From NCBI GenBank assembly GCA_012839865.1, contig DUMO01000086.1:1-37808 (forward strand): DNA of 37,808 nt, written 5' to 3'. Below the pieces are notes generated by a model. The model was given only the letters and a program-made list of their open reading frames with translations. It was not told the DNA's origin and ran no database searches. Numbering within the stretch: position 1 is the stretch's first letter; every line of letters begins with the position of its first letter. This document shows positions 9,632 through 18,393 of the stretch, in pieces. Position numbers and translations under genes: made by a program. This DNA is from Clostridiaceae bacterium (GTDB taxonomy: Bacteria > Bacillota > Clostridia > CAYPLH01 > DUMO01).

Positions 9632-10741
9632 ATGAAAAGAATTTTGGCAATAGCAATGATGATACTTATGGTTTGTTCCCTTTCAGGGTGCTGGTTTTGG
9701 GGAAACAAGGATAAAGATGACGATGTGAACTCAGACCTGGTATCAAACCTTGCGTCACCGACTCCCAAGGCAACCATTACACCTTACAACCCGGGAGGTG
9801 CGACCGGTAACACCGGCACCAATGAAACAAGCAAGCCTGCACCAACCCAGAAGCCAAGTCCGACACCTGCAAAGCAAACCATGACAATCACAGTATATTA
9901 TCAGGATTCTGAAGGGTGTGTAATACCTGCCGCAAGGGTTATGGAAAAGCAGATAGGTGTTGCCAGGGCTTCAATTAATGCAACCATCGATAATTCGGTG
10001 AACAGGGAATCAGTATCGTACTACGGCCTTTACCCGATACTGCCGAAGGACACCGAAGTACTTGGAATCAACATTAAAGGCAAGACGGCAATTATAGATT
10101 TTAACAACAAAGTATTAAATTATAGCAGCGAGCAGGAAGAAAGAAACATTATTTCTGCAATAGTCTATTCGTTGACGGAATTTGATACCATCGACGATGT
10201 GAGAATACTTGTTAACGGCTACGAGCAGGGCAAGCTCAAATACGGCACTGATATCTCAGGACTTCTGGACAGAAGCAATTGCATGATTAACAATTTCAAG
10301 GTGAACCTGAGTGAAGGGGTTCAGAAATCTGATATTTATGTGTATAAAAGCGTAAACAACAAGTACAATTACCTTGTGCCGGTTTCAGTGGAGCATACGG
10401 CAATTGATGAGGAAGATGTTCCGGCAAAACTTGTTGCGCTTTTATCCAGCGAATACAGCAACGATGTATTCTTCTCGGAACTTCCTGCATCCTGCAGGCT
10501 GATTGACAGCACTATAAGGGATGACCTGTTGGAACTAGACTTTAACAGCGAGATTAAAAACTACACCGGAAGTACAAGGGAAAAAAGGATTATAAACCAG
10601 ATTTATCACACTATGAAGCAGATAGATGGTGTGAATAAAATTAAAATTTTAATCGAAGGTGCAACAGGCAGGCTGCCGGAGGGCACCAATATTTCACAGA
10701 CGGTATACCTGCCGAAGGATATAAACCTGTTGGATAATTAA
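9632..10741 (+). CDS. Lipoprotein with two GerMN domains
   Basis: Start ATG 9632 sits 8 nt after AAGGAGG; the in-frame ATG at 9626 is too close to it. The 369-aa product has a lipoprotein signal with lipobox LSGC (lipidated C20). A Pro/Thr-rich linker (about 43-80) follows, then two GerMN-type domains at roughly 88-215 and 230-365. Each ends with the pattern ER/KRIINxI...D...I.I...G. GerM of Bacillus subtilis is a membrane-anchored protein needed in sporulation (engulfment and SpoIIQ placement) and germination, so a spore-envelope role is plausible. A promoter cannot be named. Confidence 0.85.
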   Translation: MKRILAIAMMILMVCSLSGCWFWGNKDKDDDVNSDLVSNLASPTPKATITPYNPGGATGNTGTNETSKPAPTQKPSPTPAKQTMTITVYYQDSEGCVIPAARVMEKQIGVARASINATIDNSVNRESVSYYGLYPILPKDTEVLGINIKGKTAIIDFNNKVLNYSSEQEERNIISAIVYSLTEFDTIDDVRILVNGYEQGKLKYGTDISGLLDRSNCMINNFKVNLSEGVQKSDIYVYKSVNNKYNYLVPVSVEHTAIDEEDVPAKLVALLSSEYSNDVFFSELPASCRLIDSTIRDDLLELDFNSEIKNYTGSTREKRIINQIYHTMKQIDGVNKIKILIEGATGRLPEGTNISQTVYLPKDINLLDN

Positions 10742-10790
10742 TAAAAATAATATGATAGTACTTAAGATAATAAATGCAATTATTGCAATA

Positions 10791-11083
10791 CAGTAGGAGA
10801 AAATGAAATGTATGCAAAATAATAACAAATGGCTTTATTTTGTTAGAAAACCAGGTGAGCTGAAGGCAAAAATGCGTGAAAAAAACAGGACGTTTTTTTA
10901 GCTTTTCCGAGCCATGGATGGCGAGTGAAAAGCGGTAGCATTTTTGACTTCAGTGAACCGTCGGTTTCCTCAAAATAAGAGCCTTGTTATTAGAAAAGCT
11001 CGGGGGCATCGAGCCCCGCTTGCTTTTGGCTGGATTTGCTTCGCAAATAGCCCTATTCTGCATACATTTCATTTATGCACTGC
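10791..11083 (+). repeat. Structured interspersed repeat, copy A
   Basis: The 171-bp core (10821-10991) matches copy B (minus strand 30384-30214) at 159 of 171 positions without gaps. Terminal inverted repeats at 10802-10821 and 11054-11073 match at 19/20; weaker pairing extends to about 10791 and 11083. The core has an outer stem (AATAACA with TGTTATT, and TTATTTTG with CAAAATAA). Inside are a 16-bp arm pair with one mismatch (10860-10875 with 10937-10952), an A7C/GT7 hairpin, and a GCTTTTC/GAAAAGC hairpin (10901-10907 with 10927-10933). A 62-bp extension (10992-11053) carries two more small hairpins. No credible ORF is present. Confidence 0.85.
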
Positions 11084-11167
11084 TTTTAAACTTTACTGTA
11101 ATGAGCTGATTGTTCATGATAAATGTCTGAACATTAACAACCTGTGCTAAAGACCATGTAGTGCTGT

Positions 11168-11194
11168 AAAAAAAGTGGCGTTGCCACTTTTTTT
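11168..11194. terminator. Bidirectional terminator before nadD
   Basis: A perfect 12-bp stem, A7GTGGC with GCCACT7, around a 3-nt loop (GTT). A-run and T-run flanks make it functional-looking in both directions. The nadD promoter begins immediately after it. Confidence 0.88.
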
Positions 11195-11195
11195 G

Positions 11196-11204
11196 TGCTA
11201 TAAT
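11196..11204 (+). promoter_or_regulatory. Extended -10 promoter for nadD operon
   Basis: TGCTATAAT is an exact extended -10 (TGn plus TATAAT). No good -35 exists at 16-18 bp because the terminator stem occupies that place; extended -10 promoters can work without one. The start of transcription would be near 11211, giving a short leader before nadD. Confidence 0.6.
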
Positions 11205-11237
11205 GTTTCAAATAGAAACGGAGTTATTGGTTAAGAT

Positions 11238-11864
11238 ATGATAAACGATATGAATGCTGAAAAAATAGGGTTGCTTGGCGGAACCTTTAATCCGATACAT
11301 TGCGGTCACTTGATAATTGCTGAAAGTATAAGGGAATCCTTCGGGCTTGACAAGATAATATTCATTCCGTCAGGTTTGCCTCCCCACAAGGACGTTTCTG
11401 AAGTTTCAGGGGCGGAACACAGAATAAACATGGTGAAACTTGCAATAGAATCAAATACGAAGTTTGAAGTTTCAAGCATGGAGGCTGACAGGAAAGGATA
11501 TACCTACACAATAGACACTCTTACCGAGCTTAAAGCCGGGAGTGACAGTACAAAAAGATTCATATTCATAATCGGTGCGGATAATGTGCCTGAGCTTGTA
11601 ACCTGGAAGAATTACAGGCAGGTGTTGGAAATGTGCGAATTTGTTGCAGCATACCGGCCTGGTATAAACATGGATGAAACCAAAAAATCAGTCGAACAAC
11701 TGGAAAGGGATTGCAATGCAAAAATAACTGTTGCGCCTGTTCCCCTCATTGACATTTCTTCCACTGACATCAGAAGGCGGGTAAAGGAAGGGCGATCCAT
11801 AAAGTATCTGGTGCCTGAAAAAGTAGAGGAATATATTATAAGAAATAATTTGTACAGGGGTTAG
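11238..11864 (+). CDS. nadD: Nicotinate-nucleotide adenylyltransferase NadD
   Basis: Transfers AMP from ATP to nicotinate mononucleotide to form deamido-NAD in NAD synthesis. The nucleotidyltransferase signature GGTFNPIHCGH and the C-terminal SSTDIRRR motif (ISTxxxR type) are both present. The length is 208 aa. The start is uncertain: ATG 11238 lies 14 nt after GGAG, and ATG 11250 is the alternative. yqeK starts 7 nt after its stop, in the order nadD-yqeK-LytR_C-rsfS that is common in Firmicutes. Confidence 0.94.
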   Translation: MINDMNAEKIGLLGGTFNPIHCGHLIIAESIRESFGLDKIIFIPSGLPPHKDVSEVSGAEHRINMVKLAIESNTKFEVSSMEADRKGYTYTIDTLTELKAGSDSTKRFIFIIGADNVPELVTWKNYRQVLEMCEFVAAYRPGINMDETKKSVEQLERDCNAKITVAPVPLIDISSTDIRRRVKEGRSIKYLVPEKVEEYIIRNNLYRG

Positions 11865-11871
11865 CCGTTTT

Positions 11872-12456
11872 ATGAACATAGAGGATATGAAAGAAAAACT
11901 GGAGAAAATTCTTACTCCCAAAAGATATATACATTCTTTAAACGTAATGCACACAGCTGTGATGCTTGCCAAAATTTATCATGAAGATGAGAATAACGCG
12001 GGAACTGCCGGGCTTTTGCACGATTGTGCCAGAGACATTCCTGCTGATGATATAATAAGTCTGTGCGAAAAGTATGATATTAAACCGGATAGCATCTACA
12101 TGGCCCAGCCCAAGCTGTATCACGGTCCTATTGGCGCTATTCTGGCAAGGGATGAGTTTGATGTCCGGGATGAAAACATACTGCATGCTATAAGTTGTCA
12201 TACCATGGGTGCTGAAAATATGAGCCTTCTTGACAAAATAATATTTATAGCAGACTATATTGAGCCCGACAGAAATTTTCCGGGTGCCAACGATATCAGA
12301 GAAATTGCATATACGGATATTGACAGGGCTATGCTTTTGTCACTGGAAAGAACGATTAAGTATTTAATGGTTAAGGGATGCCTTATACACCCGGATACAA
12401 TAATTGCCAGGAATAATCTTTTACTGAAGCATGACCTTGCATATTGCGTTTTTTGA
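11872..12456 (+). CDS. yqeK: HD-domain hydrolase YqeK
   Basis: YqeK-family HD hydrolase, 194 aa. The family splits diadenosine tetraphosphate (Ap4A) symmetrically in Firmicutes. Metal-binding HD motif residues are visible: H21 (RYIHSLNV), H50-D51 (LLHDCARD), histidines in HGPIGA and SCHTMG, and D in IADYIEP. It sits between nadD and the LytR_C gene, matching the known gene order. The ribosome site is modest (AGGGG). Confidence 0.92.
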   Translation: MNIEDMKEKLEKILTPKRYIHSLNVMHTAVMLAKIYHEDENNAGTAGLLHDCARDIPADDIISLCEKYDIKPDSIYMAQPKLYHGPIGAILARDEFDVRDENILHAISCHTMGAENMSLLDKIIFIADYIEPDRNFPGANDIREIAYTDIDRAMLLSLERTIKYLMVKGCLIHPDTIIARNNLLLKHDLAYCVF

Positions 12457-12510
12457 TGCAGGGAAGTAACCGCTCTTTTGGACGGTGGTTGAAAGTGTAG
12501 GTGAGAATTG

Positions 12511-13080
12511 TTGAATTTTAAGAAAAAATTAAGTCTATACTTTAACATAGTTACGTATATATCCGGTACGTTTATTTTAATGACATTGATTGTAATTATG
12601 ACAATAAATTTTTTAAGGGATGCAAGAATTTTTGCAAAGGATACGGGAAACAGCATACAAACAGGCGAAAGCACCGAGTCCCGGAATGATTCCGGGAATA
12701 ATGAAAATGGTAATGGCGACGATCAGCCGATAATTTATAATCCAGGTTTTGAGCTTGTTGACAGCCCAAATGAGAGTGAACCGGGAACTCAAGAAATTGA
12801 GGAGTCTGCTGTCAGAATAGAAGTAGTTGACTATACTGGCGTGGATTTATATTCAGATATGGTTATTTTGTCCCTGAGGGCTTTTGGATACCTGCCGGAA
12901 AGAAAAAACGAAGAAATTTCCGGAAGCCAGGAAACTGTAATAATCGACAGAAGCGGCAAAGGTTACGGAGAAAAAATTAAAAATATCTTGAAACTGGACA
13001 ATTTAGTTATTGAAGAAGACCCGGACAGGGAATATGATATTACTGTTATTATAGGAAACGATTTTATGCCGCCTCCATAA
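12511..13080 (+). CDS. Membrane-anchored LytR C-terminal-domain protein
   Basis: A 189-aa product starting at TTG 12511, 6 nt after AGGTGA; TTG 12508 is one codon earlier. It has an N-terminal membrane anchor (about residues 10-33), a Ser/Asn/Glu-rich low-complexity linker (about 45-95), and a LytR_C-type domain (about 100-185) with the typical opening VRIEVVDYTGV and the end DITVIIGNDF. The catalytic LytR-CpsA-Psr domain is absent, so this is a stand-alone C-terminal domain, probably exposed outside the cell. The exact role is unknown. Confidence 0.8.
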   Translation: MNFKKKLSLYFNIVTYISGTFILMTLIVIMTINFLRDARIFAKDTGNSIQTGESTESRNDSGNNENGNGDDQPIIYNPGFELVDSPNESEPGTQEIEESAVRIEVVDYTGVDLYSDMVILSLRAFGYLPERKNEEISGSQETVIIDRSGKGYGEKIKNILKLDNLVIEEDPDREYDITVIIGNDFMPPP

Positions 13081-13113
13081 TTTGTGCGGCTTAAAAAGAG
13101 GAGGATTATATTT

Positions 13114-13479
13114 TTGGATTCAAAGTCAAAACTTGAAAAAATATTGGAGTTTTTAAATGCTAAAAAAGCAAAGGAAGTTAAAGTAATCGATTTAAAGGAC
13201 ATGTCAATCCTAACCGATTATTTTGTTATTTGCGGCGGTACCTCGACAACACATATAAAAGCCCTGGCAGACGGCCTTGATGAGATGCTTTCCCAGGAGG
13301 GTATAAAATACCTGCACATGGAAGGTTACAATTCCGCCCGGTGGATACTAATGGACTACAGTGATGTGATTGTGCACATCTTCCATGAACAGGAGCGGGA
13401 GTTTTACAGTCTTGAAAGGCTTTGGTCAGCGGGGATTGTATCAGATACTACAGAAAACCTGGGAAAATCCAATATATAA
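13114..13479 (+). CDS. rsfS: Ribosomal silencing factor RsfS
   Basis: Binds ribosomal protein uL14 and blocks subunit joining under starvation. Start TTG 13114 ([10 protein letters not shown]) lies 9 nt after a strong GAGGAGG, giving 121 aa, typical for RsfS/DUF143; the longer frame back to 13084 runs through the ribosome site. Conserved segments include [41 protein letters not shown] and [10 protein letters not shown]. leuS begins 14 nt after the stop. Confidence 0.94.
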   Translation: MDSKSKLEKILEFLNAKKAKEVKVIDLKDMSILTDYFVICGGTSTTHIKALADGLDEMLSQEGIKYLHMEGYNSARWILMDYSDVIVHIFHEQEREFYSLERLWSAGIVSDTTENLGKSNI

Positions 13480-13493
13480 ACGGAGGTTATTAT

Positions 13494-15977
13494 ATGGTCT
13501 ATGACTTTACGGCTATTGAGAAAAAATGGCAGAAAAAATGGAGCGAAAGCCATGCATTCAAGGTCGGAGAAGACCCTGACAAGAAAAAGTATTATGTCTT
13601 AGAGATGTTCCCATATCCTTCCGGAAATCTTCATATGGGTCATGTCAGAAACTATTCAATAGGTGACGTGGTTGCACGTTTCAAGAAAATGAACGGTTTT
13701 AACGTGCTTCATCCCATGGGTTGGGATTCCTTTGGCCTGCCTGCAGAAAATGCGGCCATTAAGAGGAAAATACACCCTAATGAATGGACATGGTCCAATA
13801 TTGACAATATGCGCCGCCAGCTTATGGAGCTTGGCATCAGCTATGACTGGGAAAGGGAAGTTGCAACATGCCATCCAAATTATTATAAGTGGACTCAATG
13901 GATGTTCCTGCAGCTTTATAAAAACGGGCTGGCATACAAAAAGAAATCCCATGTAAACTGGTGTCCTTCCTGTGCAACCGTTCTTGCCAATGAGCAGGTG
14001 GTAAACGGGAAGTGCGAACGGTGCAAATCCGACGTGGACAAAAAGGACCTGGAACAGTGGTTCTTCAGAATAACCAAGTATGCCCAAAGATTGCTGGATG
14101 ACATTGGCAGGCTGGAGGGCTGGCCTGAAAAAGTGAAGGTCATGCAGCAAAACTGGATTGGCAGGAGTGAAGGAGTTGAAATTGACTTTAAAGTGGACGA
14201 CACGGACGAGAAGTTGACTGTGTTTACCACAAGACCTGATACCATATATGGAGTGACATACATGGTAATTGCTCCTGAGCATCAACTGGTGCCGCATTTG
14301 ATAAAGGGTATGAAAGAGGAGCAAGCGTGCCTTGACTTTATTGCAAGAGTAAAAAGAATAAGCGATATTGACCGTACCGCAACCGATACGGAGAAAGAAG
14401 GCATATTTACAGGAAGATATGTGATAAATCCGTTAAATGGGGATAAAGTGCCTCTTTATCTTGCCAATTACGTGCTTGCGGATTACGGTACCGGAGTTGT
14501 AATGGCGGTTCCGGCTCATGACCAGAGAGACTTTGAATTTGCAAAAAAATATGGTCTTAATATAAAGGTGGTTATTCAAAACCAGGATCATTCACTGGTT
14601 GCTTCCGAAATGACCCAGGCTTATGTTGATGTGGGCTGGCTTGTAAATTCCGGTAAGTTTAACGGTGTTCGCAGTGACGAAGCCATTCCCCAGATTTCCC
14701 TGCATATTGAAGAGAAGGGTTACGGTAAAAGAACAGTTAATTATAAATTGAGGGACTGGTTGATTTCCAGGCAAAGATATTGGGGAGCACCCATTCCCAT
14801 AATATATTGTGAAAAATGCGGCGAGGTTCCCGTACCTGAAGAAGATCTGCCGGTTGTTCTGCCAACTGATGTGGAATTTACCGGGCATGGGGATTCGCCC
14901 CTCAGCGGAAGCAGCGCCTTTATGGATACAACATGTCCCAGATGCGGTGGGAAGGCCAGACGCGAAAAGGATACCATGGATACTTTTGTATGCTCATCCT
15001 GGTACTTCTTAAGATATTGCGACCCGTGCAACGCTGAACGTCCTTTCAAAAAAGAACTTACAGATTACTGGATGCCTGTGGATCAATATATCGGCGGTGT
15101 GGAGCATGCCATCCTTCATCTGTTGTATTCCAGGTTTTTCATGAAGGCATTATATGATATGGGCTACGTTTCCTTTGATGAACCCTTTACCAACCTGCTG
15201 ACACAGGGTATGGTTTTGAAGGACGGTGCAAAGATGTCCAAGTCCCTGGGGAATGTAGTGAGCCCTGAAGAAATAATAAGCAAGTATGGTGCTGATACGG
15301 CAAGGCTGTTCATACTTTTCGCGTCTCCACCGGACAAGGACCTGGAGTGGAGCGATCAGGGAGTGGAAGGCTGCTACAGGTTTATCAACAGGGTATGGAG
15401 AATAGTGGACGAGTTTGCTGATTTAATAAAGAGCAATAGTGATGCCAACATATGCCTGAAGGATATGAGCCCTGATGACCGTGAACTTGCCTATGCATAC
15501 AACTATGCAATAAAGAAGGTAACCGAGGACATCAGCCAGAGGTTCAATTTCAACACTGCAATCAGCGCCATGATGGAACTGGTAAATGCCCTTTACAATT
15601 ACAAGGACAAGGTCCCGGATGACAGGAAGAATGCTTCGGTACTCGGAGGTGCCATAGAAAATCTGATAATCCTGCTTGCTCCCTTTATTCCCCATGTAAC
15701 GGAAGAATTCTGGGAGATAATCGGTAAGGATGGCAGCGTTCATGAAGTAAAGTGGCCTGAATATGACGAAGCAGCCCTTGTCAGGGATGAAGTGGAGATA
15801 GTTGTTCAGATAAACAGCCGCATAAGAGACAAGGTACTGGTTCCAACTGGCTTAAACAAAGAGGAATTGGAAAAGGAAGCCTTGAATAATAATAAGATAG
15901 CCGAGCTTATTGAAGGCAAACAGGTGGTTAAAGTTATAGCCGTACCCGACAGGCTGGTAAATATAGTTGTCAAATAG
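13494..15977 (+). CDS. leuS: Leucyl-tRNA synthetase LeuS
   Basis: Charges tRNA-Leu with leucine. Start ATG 13494 follows GGAGG, giving 827 aa, normal for bacterial LeuRS. The class I motifs are HMGH (residues 47-50) and KMSKS (580-584). Between them lie the zinc-binding insert (CPSC...CERC, about 160-183) and the CP1 editing domain with the TTRPDTIYG motif. The anticodon-binding region and C-terminal domain complete the enzyme. It is the last gene of the nadD-led run. No T-box leader or terminator is visible around it. Confidence 0.97.
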   Translation: MVYDFTAIEKKWQKKWSESHAFKVGEDPDKKKYYVLEMFPYPSGNLHMGHVRNYSIGDVVARFKKMNGFNVLHPMGWDSFGLPAENAAIKRKIHPNEWTWSNIDNMRRQLMELGISYDWEREVATCHPNYYKWTQWMFLQLYKNGLAYKKKSHVNWCPSCATVLANEQVVNGKCERCKSDVDKKDLEQWFFRITKYAQRLLDDIGRLEGWPEKVKVMQQNWIGRSEGVEIDFKVDDTDEKLTVFTTRPDTIYGVTYMVIAPEHQLVPHLIKGMKEEQACLDFIARVKRISDIDRTATDTEKEGIFTGRYVINPLNGDKVPLYLANYVLADYGTGVVMAVPAHDQRDFEFAKKYGLNIKVVIQNQDHSLVASEMTQAYVDVGWLVNSGKFNGVRSDEAIPQISLHIEEKGYGKRTVNYKLRDWLISRQRYWGAPIPIIYCEKCGEVPVPEEDLPVVLPTDVEFTGHGDSPLSGSSAFMDTTCPRCGGKARREKDTMDTFVCSSWYFLRYCDPCNAERPFKKELTDYWMPVDQYIGGVEHAILHLLYSRFFMKALYDMGYVSFDEPFTNLLTQGMVLKDGAKMSKSLGNVVSPEEIISKYGADTARLFILFASPPDKDLEWSDQGVEGCYRFINRVWRIVDEFADLIKSNSDANICLKDMSPDDRELAYAYNYAIKKVTEDISQRFNFNTAISAMMELVNALYNYKDKVPDDRKNASVLGGAIENLIILLAPFIPHVTEEFWEIIGKDGSVHEVKWPEYDEAALVRDEVEIVVQINSRIRDKVLVPTGLNKEELEKEALNNNKIAELIEGKQVVKVIAVPDRLVNIVVK

Positions 15978-16116
15978 AAAGCTGTAAAGTTAGAAGGCTG
16001 GAAGGCTGCTATAAATAATCAGATAAGCATGTAACTTTGAAAAAGAGTAAAAGTATATTACAGACAGAAGAATTATTTAAATTTTGATTTTATTTGGGTA
16101 TGGTAAAGGGTGCATT

Positions 16117-17238
16117 ATGAATAAAAAGCAAAAAGAATTAACTGCGTTAATTTTGATTATAGTTTTGGTAATTGTTGTTGTGATGGCTGTAGTATTAGGG
16201 GTAAGAAATAAAGTAAAGGAAACAGCGGGGGAGAATACGGATGTGTCGGAAAGTATTTCGGAATCGGAAAATACTTCTGAGAGCACAGATCAACCATCTG
16301 TCTCTCCGTCTCCATCTCCTTCACCGACTCCCTCACCGGAGGAGCTTGTAAACAGTGCTTTTGTAGTTCCACAACCTGGAAGCAGGCCTTTGGCGGTTAT
16401 GATAGATAATGAAGGGACAAAAAGCCTTCCCCAGGGCGGACTGTACCAGGCACAGCTGATATACGAGATAATTGTGGAGGGGGGCGAAACCCGGCTGATG
16501 CCGGTGTTTTGGGATGTAAAGCCTGAAATGGTTGGCCCGGTAAGAAGTTCAAGGCATTACTTTTTGGATTATGCTATGGAGCATGATGCAATCTATGTCC
16601 ATATTGGGTGGAGTCCCATGGCGGAAAGAGACATTTCGGTTTTCAATGTAAATAATGTTAATGGCGTCATGGACGGCTGGGTGGTCTTTTATGATATTAC
16701 AACGGATAGGAACAACTGGCAGGATTCCTATACAAACTTTGATAAAATTTTTGATTTTGCGAAAAATAAGAATTACAGGCTGGAGACCGAAGTAACGCCG
16801 CTGTTTGTGTACAATGAAGCAAATGCTGTACCAGCGGAAGGGGAAAAGGCGGAAAAGGTGAGCATAAGGTATTCAAGTACATATACCTGCGGTTTTGAAT
16901 ATGACGAGGTTACCAAAACCTATAAGCGCATCAGAAAAGGGAAGCCCCACATGGAAAGGATTACCGAAGAGCAGCTTACCGCCAAGAATATCATTGTACA
17001 AAAAGTGACGGTATATGATATAAAAGGCGATACAGAAGGCCGTCAGGAGGTCGTAACCACCGGAAGCGGCAAGGCCACATATATTACCTGTGGCAAAGCT
17101 GTATTAATTAATTGGGAAAAGGATGAAAGAACAGGGAGGACGAAGTATACATATCCCAACGGGGACCCGTTGGTTCTAAATCCCGGCCAGACCTGGATTC
17201 AGATTGTACCCAACTATGGTGAGGTTTCAATAGAGTAA
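16117..17238 (+). CDS. DUF3048 (YerB-type) membrane-anchored protein
   Basis: Start ATG 16117 has AAAGGG 6 nt upstream; 373 aa. One N-terminal membrane segment (about 7-28) is followed by a Ser/Glu-rich stretch and a Pro/Ser-repeat linker (about 65-82), then a large extracellular domain. That domain has DUF3048 features: RPLAVMIDN, YEIIVEGGETRLMPVFWD, GPVRSSRHYF, and the C-terminal part ending PGQTWIQIVP. The family (B. subtilis YerB) has no settled biochemical role; cell-surface work is inferred from topology. A canonical terminator follows 25 nt after its stop. Confidence 0.85.
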   Translation: MNKKQKELTALILIIVLVIVVVMAVVLGVRNKVKETAGENTDVSESISESENTSESTDQPSVSPSPSPSPTPSPEELVNSAFVVPQPGSRPLAVMIDNEGTKSLPQGGLYQAQLIYEIIVEGGETRLMPVFWDVKPEMVGPVRSSRHYFLDYAMEHDAIYVHIGWSPMAERDISVFNVNNVNGVMDGWVVFYDITTDRNNWQDSYTNFDKIFDFAKNKNYRLETEVTPLFVYNEANAVPAEGEKAEKVSIRYSSTYTCGFEYDEVTKTYKRIRKGKPHMERITEEQLTAKNIIVQKVTVYDIKGDTEGRQEVVTTGSGKATYITCGKAVLINWEKDERTGRTKYTYPNGDPLVLNPGQTWIQIVPNYGEVSIE

Positions 17239-17263
17239 TTAAGGAAAGATCCAACAAAAGCAA

Positions 17264-17290
17264 GGGGGCGTAAAAGCCCCCATTTATTTT
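17264..17290. terminator. Terminator between convergent genes
   Basis: GGGGGC (17264-17269) pairs with GCCCCC (17276-17281) around a 6-nt loop, followed by ATTTATTTT on the plus strand. It ends the DUF3048 gene. The minus-strand kinase gene stops at 17284, inside the tail, so the same GC stem may also serve the opposite strand. Confidence 0.8.
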
Positions 17291-18390
17291 AATTTTTGCG
17301 TTATTTCCATCATTTCGTCATGCTTCTCTTCCATATCCGCTACCATTTTGAACTGGGTACGGGCCCGGTCAAGGTTATGTCCTTCCCGGTGAATCTTAAA
17401 ATACGTGTCGCCGTTCAAATGGTCTGTAAGGAAACGGATACCGCATTCAAAGGTCATCAACTTCGCGCTGAAGGGCAGGTACTCGATTTCAGTCGGAGTT
17501 AAGAACTCACCCACAGCTTCCAAAAATCCCTTTGCAAAGTGTGTGTATAAATCAAGGTCAATGGTTACTTTTGATAAATCCTTTTCATCTTCTGCAGCAG
17601 GGTTGGCGCCTGAACGGATTGAGTCACCGAAATCATAAAGGGACAGGCCCGGCATTACAGTGTCAAGGTCAATAACACAGATTCCTTCACCGGTTACGTC
17701 ATCAATCATTACATTATTGAATTTTGTATCGTTATGAGTAACCCGAAGAGGAATTTTGCCTTCTTTCAGAAGGTTCATCAAAACAGCAGTGTCTTCCTTC
17801 CTGTTTATGACAAAATCAATTTCCTTTTTAACATCCTTTGCCCTGTTGCATTTATCGTTATTCAGAGCTTCCATAAAATCTTCAAACCTTTTTGGGGTGT
17901 TGTGGAAATTTGGAATTGTTTCATGAAGCTGTTCCGCAGGAAAACCCCTGAGAAGCTTCTGGAACTTGCCGAAGGCTTTGCCGGCATTATAGAAGTGATT
18001 GAGGTTTTCAACCACCTGGTAGGTTTTTGCCCCTTCTATAAATATATAACCCCTCCAGTAATTGCCTTCCTCATCCTTGTAAAAGCTCTTGCCGTCAACA
18101 GTGGGTATTATGTTGAGGGTTTCGCGTTCAGGGTCTCCGTTTGACTCAATTACCTTGCCTCTTAAATAAGTGGTTACCCTTTCAATATTCTCCATAAGTT
18201 TTTCAGGTTCTTTAAATACGTTATGGTTTATTCTTTGAAGTATATAACGGTGAACCTTATTGTCGTTTTTCCGAAAATAAGCTGCATAAGTATCGTTTAT
18301 ATGGCCAAAACCGTAAGGGTTGGCTTCAATAAAGTCACCGGCAAATTTAAAATGTTTTGTTACTTCCATAAAATTATAATTTTTTTTCAT
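17284..18390 (-). CDS. Hexosamine-type sugar 1-kinase (APH fold, NahK-like)
   Basis: A 368-aa phosphotransferase of the aminoglycoside/choline-kinase fold, resembling N-acetylhexosamine 1-kinase (NahK). The catalytic loop HNDTKFNN (H219, D221, N226) matches HxDxxxxN, and D241/D243 in VIDLDTVMPG supply the magnesium site. The N-terminal segment GHINDTY is typical of the hexosamine kinase branch. It starts 3 nt after the stop of the upstream nucleotidyltransferase and is almost surely translated with it. A path from free hexosamine to the 1-phosphate to a nucleotide sugar, with galE for epimerisation, is inferred. The substrate cannot be fixed from sequence. Confidence 0.8.
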   Translation of the reverse strand: MKKNYNFMEVTKHFKFAGDFIEANPYGFGHINDTYAAYFRKNDNKVHRYILQRINHNVFKEPEKLMENIERVTTYLRGKVIESNGDPERETLNIIPTVDGKSFYKDEEGNYWRGYIFIEGAKTYQVVENLNHFYNAGKAFGKFQKLLRGFPAEQLHETIPNFHNTPKRFEDFMEALNNDKCNRAKDVKKEIDFVINRKEDTAVLMNLLKEGKIPLRVTHNDTKFNNVMIDDVTGEGICVIDLDTVMPGLSLYDFGDSIRSGANPAAEDEKDLSKVTIDLDLYTHFAKGFLEAVGEFLTPTEIEYLPFSAKLMTFECGIRFLTDHLNGDTYFKIHREGHNLDRARTQFKMVADMEEKHDEMMEITQKLK

Positions 18391-18393
18391 CTG

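Larger units (their letters stand above)
10742..11237. other. GerMN-to-nadD intergenic region
   Basis: A 496-bp gap almost filled by repeat copy A (10791-11083), then a strong bidirectional terminator (11168-11194) and an extended -10 promoter for nadD. A 68-codon frame (10944-11150) lies within and beyond the repeat and is judged non-coding. Confidence 0.7.

Noticed and set aside
10944-11150. A 68-codon frame in the repeat copy A region
   Set aside because: It runs through hairpin arms of the repeat and lacks a ribosome site; the matching segment of copy B does not keep it as a gene.
13081-13493. T-box leader for leuS
   Set aside because: leuS begins 14 nt after rsfS; no T-box core (TGGNACCGCG type) is present.
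13656-14324. A 222-codon minus-strand frame inside leuS
   Set aside because: The opposite strand encodes well-conserved LeuRS motifs; the antisense frame is a codon-use shadow.
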